DNA from: Gammaproteobacteria bacterium
GTDB taxonomy: Bacteria > Pseudomonadota > Gammaproteobacteria > Arenicellales > Poriferihabitantaceae
NCBI GenBank assembly: GCA_024679435.1
Contig: JAIBDK010000179.1
Location: 1-5,511 of the forward strand
Direction: 5' to 3'
Length of the DNA stretch: 5,511 nucleotides
Shown: in pieces, positions 1 to 5,511 of the stretch
Numbering within the stretch: the stretch's first letter is position 1
Layout of the letters: the number at the start of each line of letters is the position of its first letter
Notes under the pieces: model-generated
Database searches by the model: none
What the model was told of the DNA's origin: nothing
What the model saw: only the letters and a program-made list of their open reading frames with translations
Program-made: the position numbers and the translations under genes

Positions 1-129
1 ATATCGATACCAGGACCCATGAGGAACGCTATCCAACAACACCCGAAAACTCCCTGACCTCAGACCATAGCGTGCCCCCACTTTGGAAAAAGACTGGAAC
101 TCTGCAAGCTCCGCCTCCTGGCAGACCAC
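1..129 (-). CDS. Possible start of an unrecognised protein, cut by the window edge
   Basis: An open frame of 43 codons runs from a GTG at 127-129 to the left edge without a stop. It would encode VVCQEAELAEFQSFSKVGAR and then about 23 further residues rich in aromatic and basic amino acids. The frame starts 14 bases after the stop of the channel gene, on the same strand, so co-transcription is plausible. An AGG lies 8 bases before the GTG and could serve as a weak ribosome site. G and C are somewhat favoured at third codon positions, and the first positions are rich in G, both typical of real coding. I do not recognise the family, and no motif allows a function to be assigned. The true start could be another codon, or the frame may be chance. 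A competing frame ending at 29 starts inside the channel gene and has a Gly/Ser/Cys-rich composition typical of a shadow frame. Confidence 0.35.
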   Translation of the reverse strand, partial: MVCQEAELAEFQSFSKVGARYGLRSGSFRVLLDSVPHGSWYRY

Positions 130-143
130 AACTTGAGCCTGAT

Positions 144-2129
144 TTATTCTGATAATTTTCTGACCGCTTCTTTCGGGTCAGGTGAAACATCCAGAGCGGC
201 CGCAATACGGACAATCATTTGATGTTCCTGATCATCCAGGGCACCGTCTGGGCCATGGACTCCGTGGCAAATAGCAATCACCAAATGGGCGAGATCCTGA
301 TCACTTGAGATTTTTCCGACAGACTCCAGAGCTTGCATCACGCCTTTTTCAACATCATCCTTTATAATCGAGAGGTAGTAATCGAATTGTTTAGTGATTA
401 TTTTATGGTCCATTTTTCGCAAGATATCTGCCGACGCCAGAGTTTGCAGGACATCGTCGTGTTCATCTTCGTCAATTACTCCGTCCGCCATAACCACTAG
501 CGCGCTGGCTGCCATGATCGCGTCAAGCAAATCAGATTTTCGAGTTCCCGGGGATATCGCGTGCCAAATTGAAGTCAAAAAGCCCGTTCCCAGCGAACGC
601 TCAGCATGACCACGCAGCAAACCAAGCAGACGCTCTCGATGATGATGATGCGTGTGATGTCGGGCTTTTTCCAGATGTGCCTTGATGTTATTTTCATAGC
701 TCTGTTGAAGCGCTGACGCTTCGGTCTCAATTCTGTTCTTCACCCTCTCATTGGACTCCAGAATCTCCCGCATATCATCTGAATCCAGTTCAATAATTTG
801 AGAATACTGCAAGGCCTGAACCAGATGACGACGAGAACTTTCTCCTAAAGCACCCGACAGTCCCAACACGGTTCCCGGACCGCCCTGTAGCACTTCCATT
901 TCGACATCGTTATTGTCAACATGCATCACTGAAACCAAACCTTGAACAACAATAAATAAAGAATCTCCCTGCTCTCCTTTACGATAAACACAATCTGGTG
1001 GACTGTAGTCACGAAGTGATGAAGACCTGGTCATACGTTCGACTTCACTTTTTGTAAGATCCGAGAAAATACCGGAACTAACTACCGCAGACTGCACCTC
1101 TCCAAACGGCAAAGCAATGGAATCTGTCCATGGAGACAATGCCAGCTCATCTCCGGACTGTAGCTTGTGGCGATCGATTCCTAACCTGATTCCGTTCTTC
1201 CGCAGTGTTGACCACACGACAGTACAGACTTCGTTTTGGGCATCCCACCAGGGATCATCTCCATCGAAATAATAGCGCAATCGATACTCCATGCCGAGAT
1301 CGGTAAAACCCATAACATTAAAATCCGGTGCTGGCTGTCTTAACACATATCGGGTGTTCTTCAACGACTCGCTAATCAATCGTATAACGAGTTCCGGAGA
1401 GACCGAATGTTCGACCACGAAAGAAATTGTATTTTTAAACCTTTCAGTTGGCTCGCTATAATTTAGTATCACACAGCTGGCGACAACACTGTTGGGGAAA
1501 ACATAGAGCGAGTCAGTGTGGGGGTTGTGCAGAGAAACACTTCTCCAGTTAATATCGTAGACCCGGCCGTACACCCCGTTAATTTCCAAATAGTCCCCGA
1601 CCCGCAGAGCATGCGTTGCGCTAAGCGACAATCCGGAAAATATTTCTTTCAGTGTAGACTGGGCCGAGAAACCAATAACAAATGCCGCAGCGCCCGATGT
1701 TGCCAAAACAGCGGTTATGGGCTCATCGTAAACAAAATGCATTACCACCATAATCGCAACAGCGTAGATCAGTGCAGTGACGACATCCTGTAACAACTTG
1801 GGAACATGCCGGTCGTTACCATGTTCCATCAGGCCATTCCATACGAATTGTTTAATGGCAGCGTCCAGAGTGAATGCGACTGACAACCACCAAAGCAATG
1901 AAACAACCCTTCCCGCACCTACTGAATATTGATTGAGCGATAAGAATGAAAGTGCCGAATGGTCAAAAAACCAGGCGATGGTGAAGGCCAGTATCAGTTC
2001 TGCACCGAGACGCACCTTGTTACCTTTCCTTCCAAAGACCCATCCAACCAGACGGGCGAATACCAGAGCTGCCGCAGCTAATATTGCAAGCAGCCCCAAA
2101 ATCTGCACGGAATTGGAAATGGTATTCAT
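144..2129 (-). CDS. MscS-family mechanosensitive channel with C-terminal cyclic-nucleotide-binding-like and TerB-like domains
   Basis: This is a predicted inner-membrane small-conductance channel with two cytoplasmic sensor domains. Hydrophobic segments lie near residues 8-32, 40-58, 74-94 and 112-134. A pore helix of MscS type follows (about 136-160, with LATSGAAAFVIGFSAQSTL), then the MscS beta domain (about 165-227, with RVGDYLEINGVYGRV and VFPNS) and an alpha/beta region to about 325. Residues 354-465 resemble a cyclic-nucleotide-binding domain (YRKGEQGDSLFIVVQGLVSV). In its phosphate-binding loop, GLSGALGESSRR, the usual ribose-contacting Glu appears to be Leu424, while Arg433 is kept, so the ligand may not be cAMP or cGMP. 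A helical linker carries six His at 491-497. Residues 531-651 match TerB, with acidic MADGVIDEDE and GPDGALDDQE motifs spaced as in that family. The ATG is the first usable start, because an in-frame TAA lies three bases before it; the ribosome site is weak. The MscS assignment is firm, the CNB and TerB calls are good, and the gating ligand is unknown. Confidence 0.93.
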   Translation of the reverse strand: MNTISNSVQILGLLAILAAAALVFARLVGWVFGRKGNKVRLGAELILAFTIAWFFDHSALSFLSLNQYSVGAGRVVSLLWWLSVAFTLDAAIKQFVWNGLMEHGNDRHVPKLLQDVVTALIYAVAIMVVMHFVYDEPITAVLATSGAAAFVIGFSAQSTLKEIFSGLSLSATHALRVGDYLEINGVYGRVYDINWRSVSLHNPHTDSLYVFPNSVVASCVILNYSEPTERFKNTISFVVEHSVSPELVIRLISESLKNTRYVLRQPAPDFNVMGFTDLGMEYRLRYYFDGDDPWWDAQNEVCTVVWSTLRKNGIRLGIDRHKLQSGDELALSPWTDSIALPFGEVQSAVVSSGIFSDLTKSEVERMTRSSSLRDYSPPDCVYRKGEQGDSLFIVVQGLVSVMHVDNNDVEMEVLQGGPGTVLGLSGALGESSRRHLVQALQYSQIIELDSDDMREILESNERVKNRIETEASALQQSYENNIKAHLEKARHHTHHHHRERLLGLLRGHAERSLGTGFLTSIWHAISPGTRKSDLLDAIMAASALVVMADGVIDEDEHDDVLQTLASADILRKMDHKIITKQFDYYLSIIKDDVEKGVMQALESVGKISSDQDLAHLVIAICHGVHGPDGALDDQEHQMIVRIAAALDVSPDPKEAVRKLSE

Positions 2130-2177
2130 AGATTAATTCTATCCAGAGTTACAAACATACCTGTTTAAGGAGCGTTC

Positions 2178-2205
2178 ATCATATTGCGATGTATATTAGA
2201 CTCAA
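2178..2205 (-). promoter_or_regulatory. Candidate sigma-70 promoter of the channel gene
   Basis: Read on the minus strand, TTGAGT (2200-2205, four of six matches to the -35 consensus) is followed after 16 bases by TATGAT (2178-2183, five of six to the -10 consensus). Transcription would begin near 2171 and give a leader of about 42 bases before the channel ATG. The region is AT-rich, so chance matches are likely. The placement is sensible because the hairpin at 2237-2270 should separate this gene from the synthetase transcript. Confidence 0.27.
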
Positions 2206-2236
2206 AGTGAGTTGAATAATTACAAAACACTCGAAT

Positions 2237-2270
2237 ACCAGCCAATTATCATAATCAACAACTGGCTGGT
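2237..2270 (-). terminator. Hairpin after the glutamine synthetase gene, probable terminator
   Basis: The arms ACCAGCCA and TGGCTGGT pair perfectly over 8 bases. In the minus-strand transcript the stem extends by six more pairs, including G-U wobbles, to about 14 pairs closed by a 6-base loop. On the plus strand the wobble positions become A-C mismatches, so the structure is stronger in the transcript coming from the synthetase gene, whose stop lies 27 bases upstream. The following sequence (TATTCGAGTGTTTTG) is U-rich but interrupted, so this may be a weak intrinsic terminator or a 3'-end stabilising hairpin. Confidence 0.5.
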
Positions 2271-2296
2271 TTGCGATAAATGAGTGAGAAAACCGT

Positions 2297-3331
2297 TCAG
2301 ATAGCCTGTAGCGCCTTTTCATGCGCAATCTTGACCGTTTCCATAATACGATAAATTATTTTGTACGGATCTGCATCCGATGCCGGCCTTCGATCTTCCA
2401 GATACCCTTTCCAGTCATGGCTGGTTGTGTAGATTGGAATACGAATTGATGCTGCCCGATTGCTCTCACCATAACTGAACTGATCAATAGACGCAGTTTC
2501 ATGAGCACCCGTCAAGCGGCGTTCATTTCCAGCGCCATAAACGGCAATGTGCTCTTCGTGAAAAGGCTCGAATCCCTGGCACAGAGCCTCAATATATGCC
2601 TGACCTCCGGTATCGCGTAAATAATCGAAGGAGAAATTACTGTGCATACCTGAGCCATTCCAGTCGCCAGTAATGGGTTTCGGGTCGATGTTTGCAACCA
2701 CCCCGTACCTTTCCGACAAAAGATACAACATGAATCGCGCCATAATGAGATCATCACCCGCCCGCTTCGCTCCTTTTCCAAAGCATTGAAACTCCCACTG
2801 ACCCAGCATAACCTCTGAATTTATTCCCGACACGCCAATCCCAGCCTCATTGCATAGATGAAAGTGCTCATCGATCAACTCCCTCCCCTCAACATTGTGA
2901 GAGCCAACGGCGCAGTAATAGGGCCCCTGAGGCTCCGGATATCCACCGTCCGGGAAACCTAAAGGTCGACCACTGGAAGTCATAAGAACATATTCTTGCT
3001 CAAAGCCAAACCAGAATTCAGCGCCGGCTTCATCATCTATTAACGCTCTGGTATTTGCCGAGTTGCGCGAGCCATCTCGGTTGTAGACTTCGCATAGAAC
3101 GAAATAAGCATTATCATACAATGGATTGTTGTAGACCCGAACGGGTTGCAGGATACAGTCCGAATTATGACCATCTGCCTGCTGAGTCGAACTACCATCG
3201 AAACCCCAAATCGGCACATCATCTACATTTCCATCAAATGACTCAAATTTTAGCATCTGTGCTTTGGTTCTAATATTAGCCGTTGGTTGATAACCATCCA
3301 ACCAGACATAATCAAATCTTATACTTTGCAT
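2297..3331 (-). CDS. glnII: Glutamine synthetase type II (eukaryotic-type GSII)
   Basis: It makes glutamine from glutamate, ammonia and ATP in the cytoplasm, as the ammonium-assimilating half of the GS/GOGAT pathway. The 344 residues match the usual length of bacterial GSII, well below the roughly 470 of GSI. The N-terminal beta-grasp region carries GFDGSSTQQADGHNSD (43-58). Catalytic-domain motifs follow in order: FGFEQEY (108-114, metal-binding Glu), GPYYC (136-140), GINSEVMLGQWEFQ (169-182, metal-binding Glu), KPITGDWNGSGMHSNFS (218-234), NERRLTGAHETASIDQFSYG (269-288), NRAASIRIP (291-299) and LEDRRPASDADPY (311-323). No key residue looks lost, so the enzyme should be active. GSII enzymes lack the GlnE adenylylation tyrosine loop of GSI. 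An AAAGAGGA ribosome site sits 5 bases before the ATG. The gene is divergent from the SLOG gene and appears monocistronic, with a hairpin after it. No clear sigma-54 promoter is visible; the shared FNR-like palindrome lies 135 bases upstream. An additional GSI elsewhere in the genome would be usual. Confidence 0.97.
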   Translation of the reverse strand: MQSIRFDYVWLDGYQPTANIRTKAQMLKFESFDGNVDDVPIWGFDGSSTQQADGHNSDCILQPVRVYNNPLYDNAYFVLCEVYNRDGSRNSANTRALIDDEAGAEFWFGFEQEYVLMTSSGRPLGFPDGGYPEPQGPYYCAVGSHNVEGRELIDEHFHLCNEAGIGVSGINSEVMLGQWEFQCFGKGAKRAGDDLIMARFMLYLLSERYGVVANIDPKPITGDWNGSGMHSNFSFDYLRDTGGQAYIEALCQGFEPFHEEHIAVYGAGNERRLTGAHETASIDQFSYGESNRAASIRIPIYTTSHDWKGYLEDRRPASDADPYKIIYRIMETVKIAHEKALQAI

Positions 3332-3432
3332 TGTAATCCTCTTTATTGGGTTAGGTAAGATTTCCCAGTGCGTAACGACGATAGAATAGCCCGGAAAACG
3401 TTAGCAGCATCAACTGTATATCAGCCCTGTAG

Positions 3433-3438
3433 AGTCTA
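3433..3438 (-). promoter_or_regulatory. Candidate -10 box of a promoter for glnII
   Basis: On the minus strand TAGACT (four of six to the -10 consensus) lies exactly 21 bases from the other side of the FNR-like core, mirroring the plus-strand arrangement. A start near 3426 would give glnII a leader of about 95 bases. The box is weaker than the one facing the SLOG gene, and a degenerate second FNR-like half-site at 3440-3444 overlaps the space before it. It is a low-confidence alternative; other AT-rich hexamers closer to glnII could also serve. Confidence 0.2.
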
Positions 3439-3457
3439 GTTGATTAAAATCCCTACC

Positions 3458-3475
3458 GGTTGATACAGATCAACC
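3458..3475. promoter_or_regulatory. FNR/ANR-type operator in the divergent promoter region
   Basis: GGTTGATACAGATCAACC is a perfect inverted repeat with 7-base arms and a 4-base spacer. It contains an exact TTGAT-N4-ATCAA core (3460-3473), the consensus bound by FNR, ANR and DNR proteins of the CRP/FNR superfamily, which respond to oxygen loss or nitric oxide. Its centre at 3466.5 lies 128 bases before the SLOG start codon and 135 bases before the glnII start codon, so it can serve either gene. The match is seen directly; the regulator's identity is inferred. Confidence 0.62.
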
Positions 3476-3494
3476 CCACTTTTAACTAAGTTTA

Positions 3495-3500
3495 TATTAT
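3495..3500 (+). promoter_or_regulatory. Candidate -10 box of an FNR-activated promoter for the SLOG gene
   Basis: TATTAT matches the -10 consensus at five of six positions and overlaps TATATT (3493-3498). It lies 21 bases after the FNR-like core, so a start near 3507 would place the operator centre at about -40.5 to -41.5. That is the standard class II activator position. No good -35 box is present at the usual distance, as expected of an activator-dependent promoter. The leader would be about 88 bases. The region is AT-rich, so the match needs mapping. Confidence 0.38.
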
Positions 3501-3594
3501 GTCAGGTCATATCATTACGCAATGCTGATACAATCTCGTTCGATGTTTTATTCTAAAAACCATTTTCAGATATTTTATTGGAGAAAGAGGTGCC

Positions 3595-5352
3595 ATGTTG
3601 ACTAATGCCGGAATTCAGTTCCGAATCGGAATCACAGGCCATCGTGAATTTCTTCCTGACGATCTAGAACCTGCTAATAAGGCGTCTACCGAAATTCTGT
3701 CATGGTTACGGCAATCTATGCCGGCAACCGAAATTACAATTATAAGCGGATTGGCGGACGGAGCCGACCGGATCTTTGTTAACGCCGCGCTGGCGCTGGA
3801 CATGAACGTAGAGGCGGTACTACCAATGCCTCTCGAGCAGTATAAAAATGATTTTGATGAAGATTCTTGTAGAGAGCTGGAAAAAATTCTCAGCTCAAAT
3901 AGCGTCGAATGCATTGAATTACCGCTAACTTCAGGCCTTGATTCCGACGATTCAAGCTGGTCCCGCGATCAGCGAAATGCCCTGTATTCGAATCTCTCGG
4001 AGGATTTACGTGTCAGATCCAACATTCTAATTACATTTTGGGACGGTGAATTTAACGGGCTGGCTGGCGGAACCGGAGACACGATTCTCCGCTATCTCGA
4101 ATTTCCCCCGGATAATAATTATCATGGGCGTAAAATACTCGGAGCAGGCAAGGAACATCTGGACGGGAAGCCTTTGGTATACTGGATACCTGTTCGCAGG
4201 CACTCCTCTGAGCATCCCGATTCCGAACCTAACACAAAACCAGAATCATGCTGGCTTTCTTCGTCGGGTGAAAATATCCGAACATGGCAATCCGCACCCG
4301 AAGATTTTATTCTGGAATTAAACTATTTCGACCAGTTTAACAGCCACCACACAGAACTGGCAGGAAAGCAATCACTGGTATCCTACGGAAACCTGCTCGA
4401 TGCGTGCTCCGATGCTCTTCAGCAAGATACCGATCAATTTAAAGCAACCGACAATGCTTACACTATGGCAGACAGTATGGCTTTGTTTTATCAGGCCCGG
4501 TCTGATCATCTGTTCAAGCTGTTTTCGTTAATGGCGGCTGCAATGGGTTTGTTTTTTCTAGTCTACGCTAAACTGGCAGCGGTTCAACTTTTATTGATAG
4601 GCTATCTTCTGTTGTTTTTTGTCGGGGTATACCTGAGTGGACGAGGGGCCAAACAGGAATGGTTTACCCGACACCTGATATACCGCTGTCTGGCTGAAAC
4701 CCTGCGTATACGTTTTTATCTTGAGCTTACAGGGGCACATAATCGTGTAGACATTAGGGAGTTGTTGCAGACGTCGGGAGTTAATAATTTTTCAGGGTTT
4801 AGCTGGATTCGATACGTCCTGAGATCAACACGCGCCGCTTCAAACTACGCCACAAAATCCTCTGATCAGACTGAAATTCGCATCGAAGCAGCACGATCAA
4901 ACTGGATTGAAGATCAGGCTAAATATTTTCAGCGTAAAACGCATCAATTACACCAACGACACCATAATCTGGAGAGAATCAAACGCTGGATTATTGGCGG
5001 ATTGGTAGTTGCCGCAATCATCCTCGTATTCTTTAAAAAAGCACTGGTTGGTGTTGATCTTGGGAGTCACCTGACTCTGAAAACATTGCTGATTTTCTTT
5101 ATGGGTCTGTTGCCATTCTGGTTGGGCATTTGGGAAATATACCAGGGAAAAATGGCTGTGAAAGAATTAATGTGGCAATATCAAAATCAATGGCAACACT
5201 TTTCTTCAACAGACGAAATACTGAAGAATTCTCCCAGTGTAGAATTCCGCAGGGATACTATTGCACAACTCGCAAAAAGCTCAATCCTGGAAAACTGTCT
5301 CTGGATCATACAGAGACACCATCGTGAACATGAGCCACCGACAGCCGGTTGA
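3595..5352 (+). CDS. SLOG-like nucleotide-binding domain fused to a four-helix membrane region with SLATT-like C-terminus
   Basis: The N-terminal 170 residues have the layout of the SLOG (SMF/DprA-LOG) superfamily, a Rossmann-like fold that binds or processes nucleotides. Visible are an opening strand and loop, RIGITGHREF (10-19), a second strand with ISGLADGADR (50-59), and a late NILITFWDG followed by GGTGDT (158-163), probably the phosphate-binding turn. A polar, Pro/Ser/His-rich stretch (about 197-235) leads to helices and membrane segments at about 308-325 and 328-347. The segment 357-380 (RHLIYRCLAETLRIRFYLEL) then resembles the Arg/Glu helix of SLATT domains. A helix at 436-465 (WIEDQAKYFQRKTHQ) precedes two more membrane segments (464-480 and 493-515) and a C-terminal helix with AVKELMWQYQ, as in DUF4231/SLATT. 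In conflict systems SLATT is a proposed membrane-disrupting effector triggered by a nucleotide signal. The ATG has AGAGG four bases upstream. No nucleotide-signal synthase is in view. Function is inferred from architecture only; a housekeeping nucleotide sensor remains possible. Confidence 0.85.
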   Translation: MLTNAGIQFRIGITGHREFLPDDLEPANKASTEILSWLRQSMPATEITIISGLADGADRIFVNAALALDMNVEAVLPMPLEQYKNDFDEDSCRELEKILSSNSVECIELPLTSGLDSDDSSWSRDQRNALYSNLSEDLRVRSNILITFWDGEFNGLAGGTGDTILRYLEFPPDNNYHGRKILGAGKEHLDGKPLVYWIPVRRHSSEHPDSEPNTKPESCWLSSSGENIRTWQSAPEDFILELNYFDQFNSHHTELAGKQSLVSYGNLLDACSDALQQDTDQFKATDNAYTMADSMALFYQARSDHLFKLFSLMAAAMGLFFLVYAKLAAVQLLLIGYLLLFFVGVYLSGRGAKQEWFTRHLIYRCLAETLRIRFYLELTGAHNRVDIRELLQTSGVNNFSGFSWIRYVLRSTRAASNYATKSSDQTEIRIEAARSNWIEDQAKYFQRKTHQLHQRHHNLERIKRWIIGGLVVAAIILVFFKKALVGVDLGSHLTLKTLLIFFMGLLPFWLGIWEIYQGKMAVKELMWQYQNQWQHFSSTDEILKNSPSVEFRRDTIAQLAKSSILENCLWIIQRHHREHEPPTAG

Positions 5353-5418
5353 GCCGACGATTATTATCAATGAATTAAATCGACAAAAAAAACAGTATAC
5401 ATAATAGAGAGGAAAAAT

Positions 5419-5511
5419 ATGGCTAAAATCCTATTGGTGGAAGACAATGAGATGAACCGTGATATGTTATCGCGAAGGCTGATAAAAAGAGAGTTTGAAG
5501 TGGTCATGGCG
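5419..5511 (+). CDS. Response-regulator receiver protein, N-terminal part only
   Basis: The first 31 codons are present before the window ends. They encode AKILLVEDNEMNRDMLSRR after the initiator, the classic opening of a CheY-like receiver domain: a hydrophobic first strand, the acidic pair Glu8-Asp9 that helps hold Mg2+, and the first amphipathic helix. A strand beginning EFEVVMA follows. The phosphoacceptor aspartate, expected near residue 52, and any output domain lie outside the window. The NEMNRDML helix is common in stand-alone receivers and in receivers of hybrid kinases, so either a single-domain protein or a larger regulator is possible. A ribosome site AGAGAGG lies 6 bases before the ATG. 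The gene follows the SLOG gene by 66 bases on the same strand with no terminator-like hairpin between them, so read-through is likely; a separate weak promoter cannot be excluded. Confidence 0.92.
   Translation, partial: MAKILLVEDNEMNRDMLSRRLIKREFEVVMA

Noticed and set aside
29..214. 61-codon minus-strand frame overlapping the end of the channel gene
   Set aside because: It starts inside the channel gene in another frame and has a Gly/Ser/Cys-rich composition; the alternative frame from 129 looks more like coding sequence.
394..609. Plus-strand frame opposite the TerB-coding region
   Set aside because: It lies wholly antisense to a well-supported domain, with no ribosome site or recognisable family.
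1518..1793. Plus-strand 91-codon frame opposite the MscS core
   Set aside because: It is antisense to the conserved pore and beta-domain coding sequence; a shadow frame.
3332..3594. Sigma-54/NtrC promoter for glnII
   Set aside because: No convincing TGGCAC-N5-TTGC element or paired NtrC sites could be read on the minus strand.
3595..4095. SLOG-like domain as a DprA or cytokinin LOG enzyme
   Set aside because: The fold motifs are shared, but the membrane region and lack of the classic LOG PGGxGTxxE motif argue against either specific enzyme.
4046..4321. Plus-strand 91-codon frame inside the SLOG gene
   Set aside because: It overlaps the SLOG frame, which carries the recognisable WDG and GGTGDT motifs; no sign of independent translation.
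5380..5407. Promoter before the response regulator (TCGACA with TAATAG)
   Set aside because: The -35 match is good, but the -10 matches only three of six at 16-base spacing in a very AT-rich gap, too weak to list.

Overview
The window looks like chromosomal DNA of a free-living proteobacterium, most likely a gammaproteobacterium. This is inferred from moderate GC content, tight gene packing, Shine-Dalgarno sites, an FNR/ANR-type operator and the protein families present; the sequence does not settle genus or class. It carries three complete genes, two partial genes at the edges, and three short intergenic regions. No RNA gene, insertion sequence, CRISPR array or gene-free stretch over 300 bases is visible.

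Left part (1-2129, minus strand): a 661-residue membrane protein combines an MscS-type channel core, a cyclic-nucleotide-binding-like (CNB) domain, a helical linker with a histidine cluster, and a C-terminal TerB-like domain. A possible second minus-strand gene begins 14 bases after its stop and leaves the window.

Middle (2130-3594): 2130-2296 holds a candidate promoter for the channel gene and a strong hairpin that should end the upstream glutamine synthetase transcript. Then comes a complete eukaryotic-type glutamine synthetase (GSII), minus strand. Between it and the divergent gene to the right lies a 263-base region with a perfect FNR/ANR-type palindrome. Candidate -10 boxes sit at the class II activator distance on both sides of the palindrome.

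Right part (3595-5511, plus strand): a 585-residue protein joins an N-terminal SLOG-like (Rossmann-type nucleotide-binding) domain to a C-terminal region with four membrane segments. Its last part resembles SLATT, the two-transmembrane effector domain of nucleotide-centred conflict systems. It is followed after 66 bases by the first 31 codons of a response-regulator receiver protein.

The genes do not form one obvious pathway. The most interesting theme is two multi-domain membrane proteins, each with a predicted ligand-sensing module (CNB plus TerB; SLOG), on either side of an assimilation enzyme. The SLOG gene, and perhaps the synthetase, may respond to oxygen or nitric oxide through the shared palindrome. 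The best candidate for a little-described system is the one-polypeptide SLOG-membrane protein and its response-regulator neighbour.
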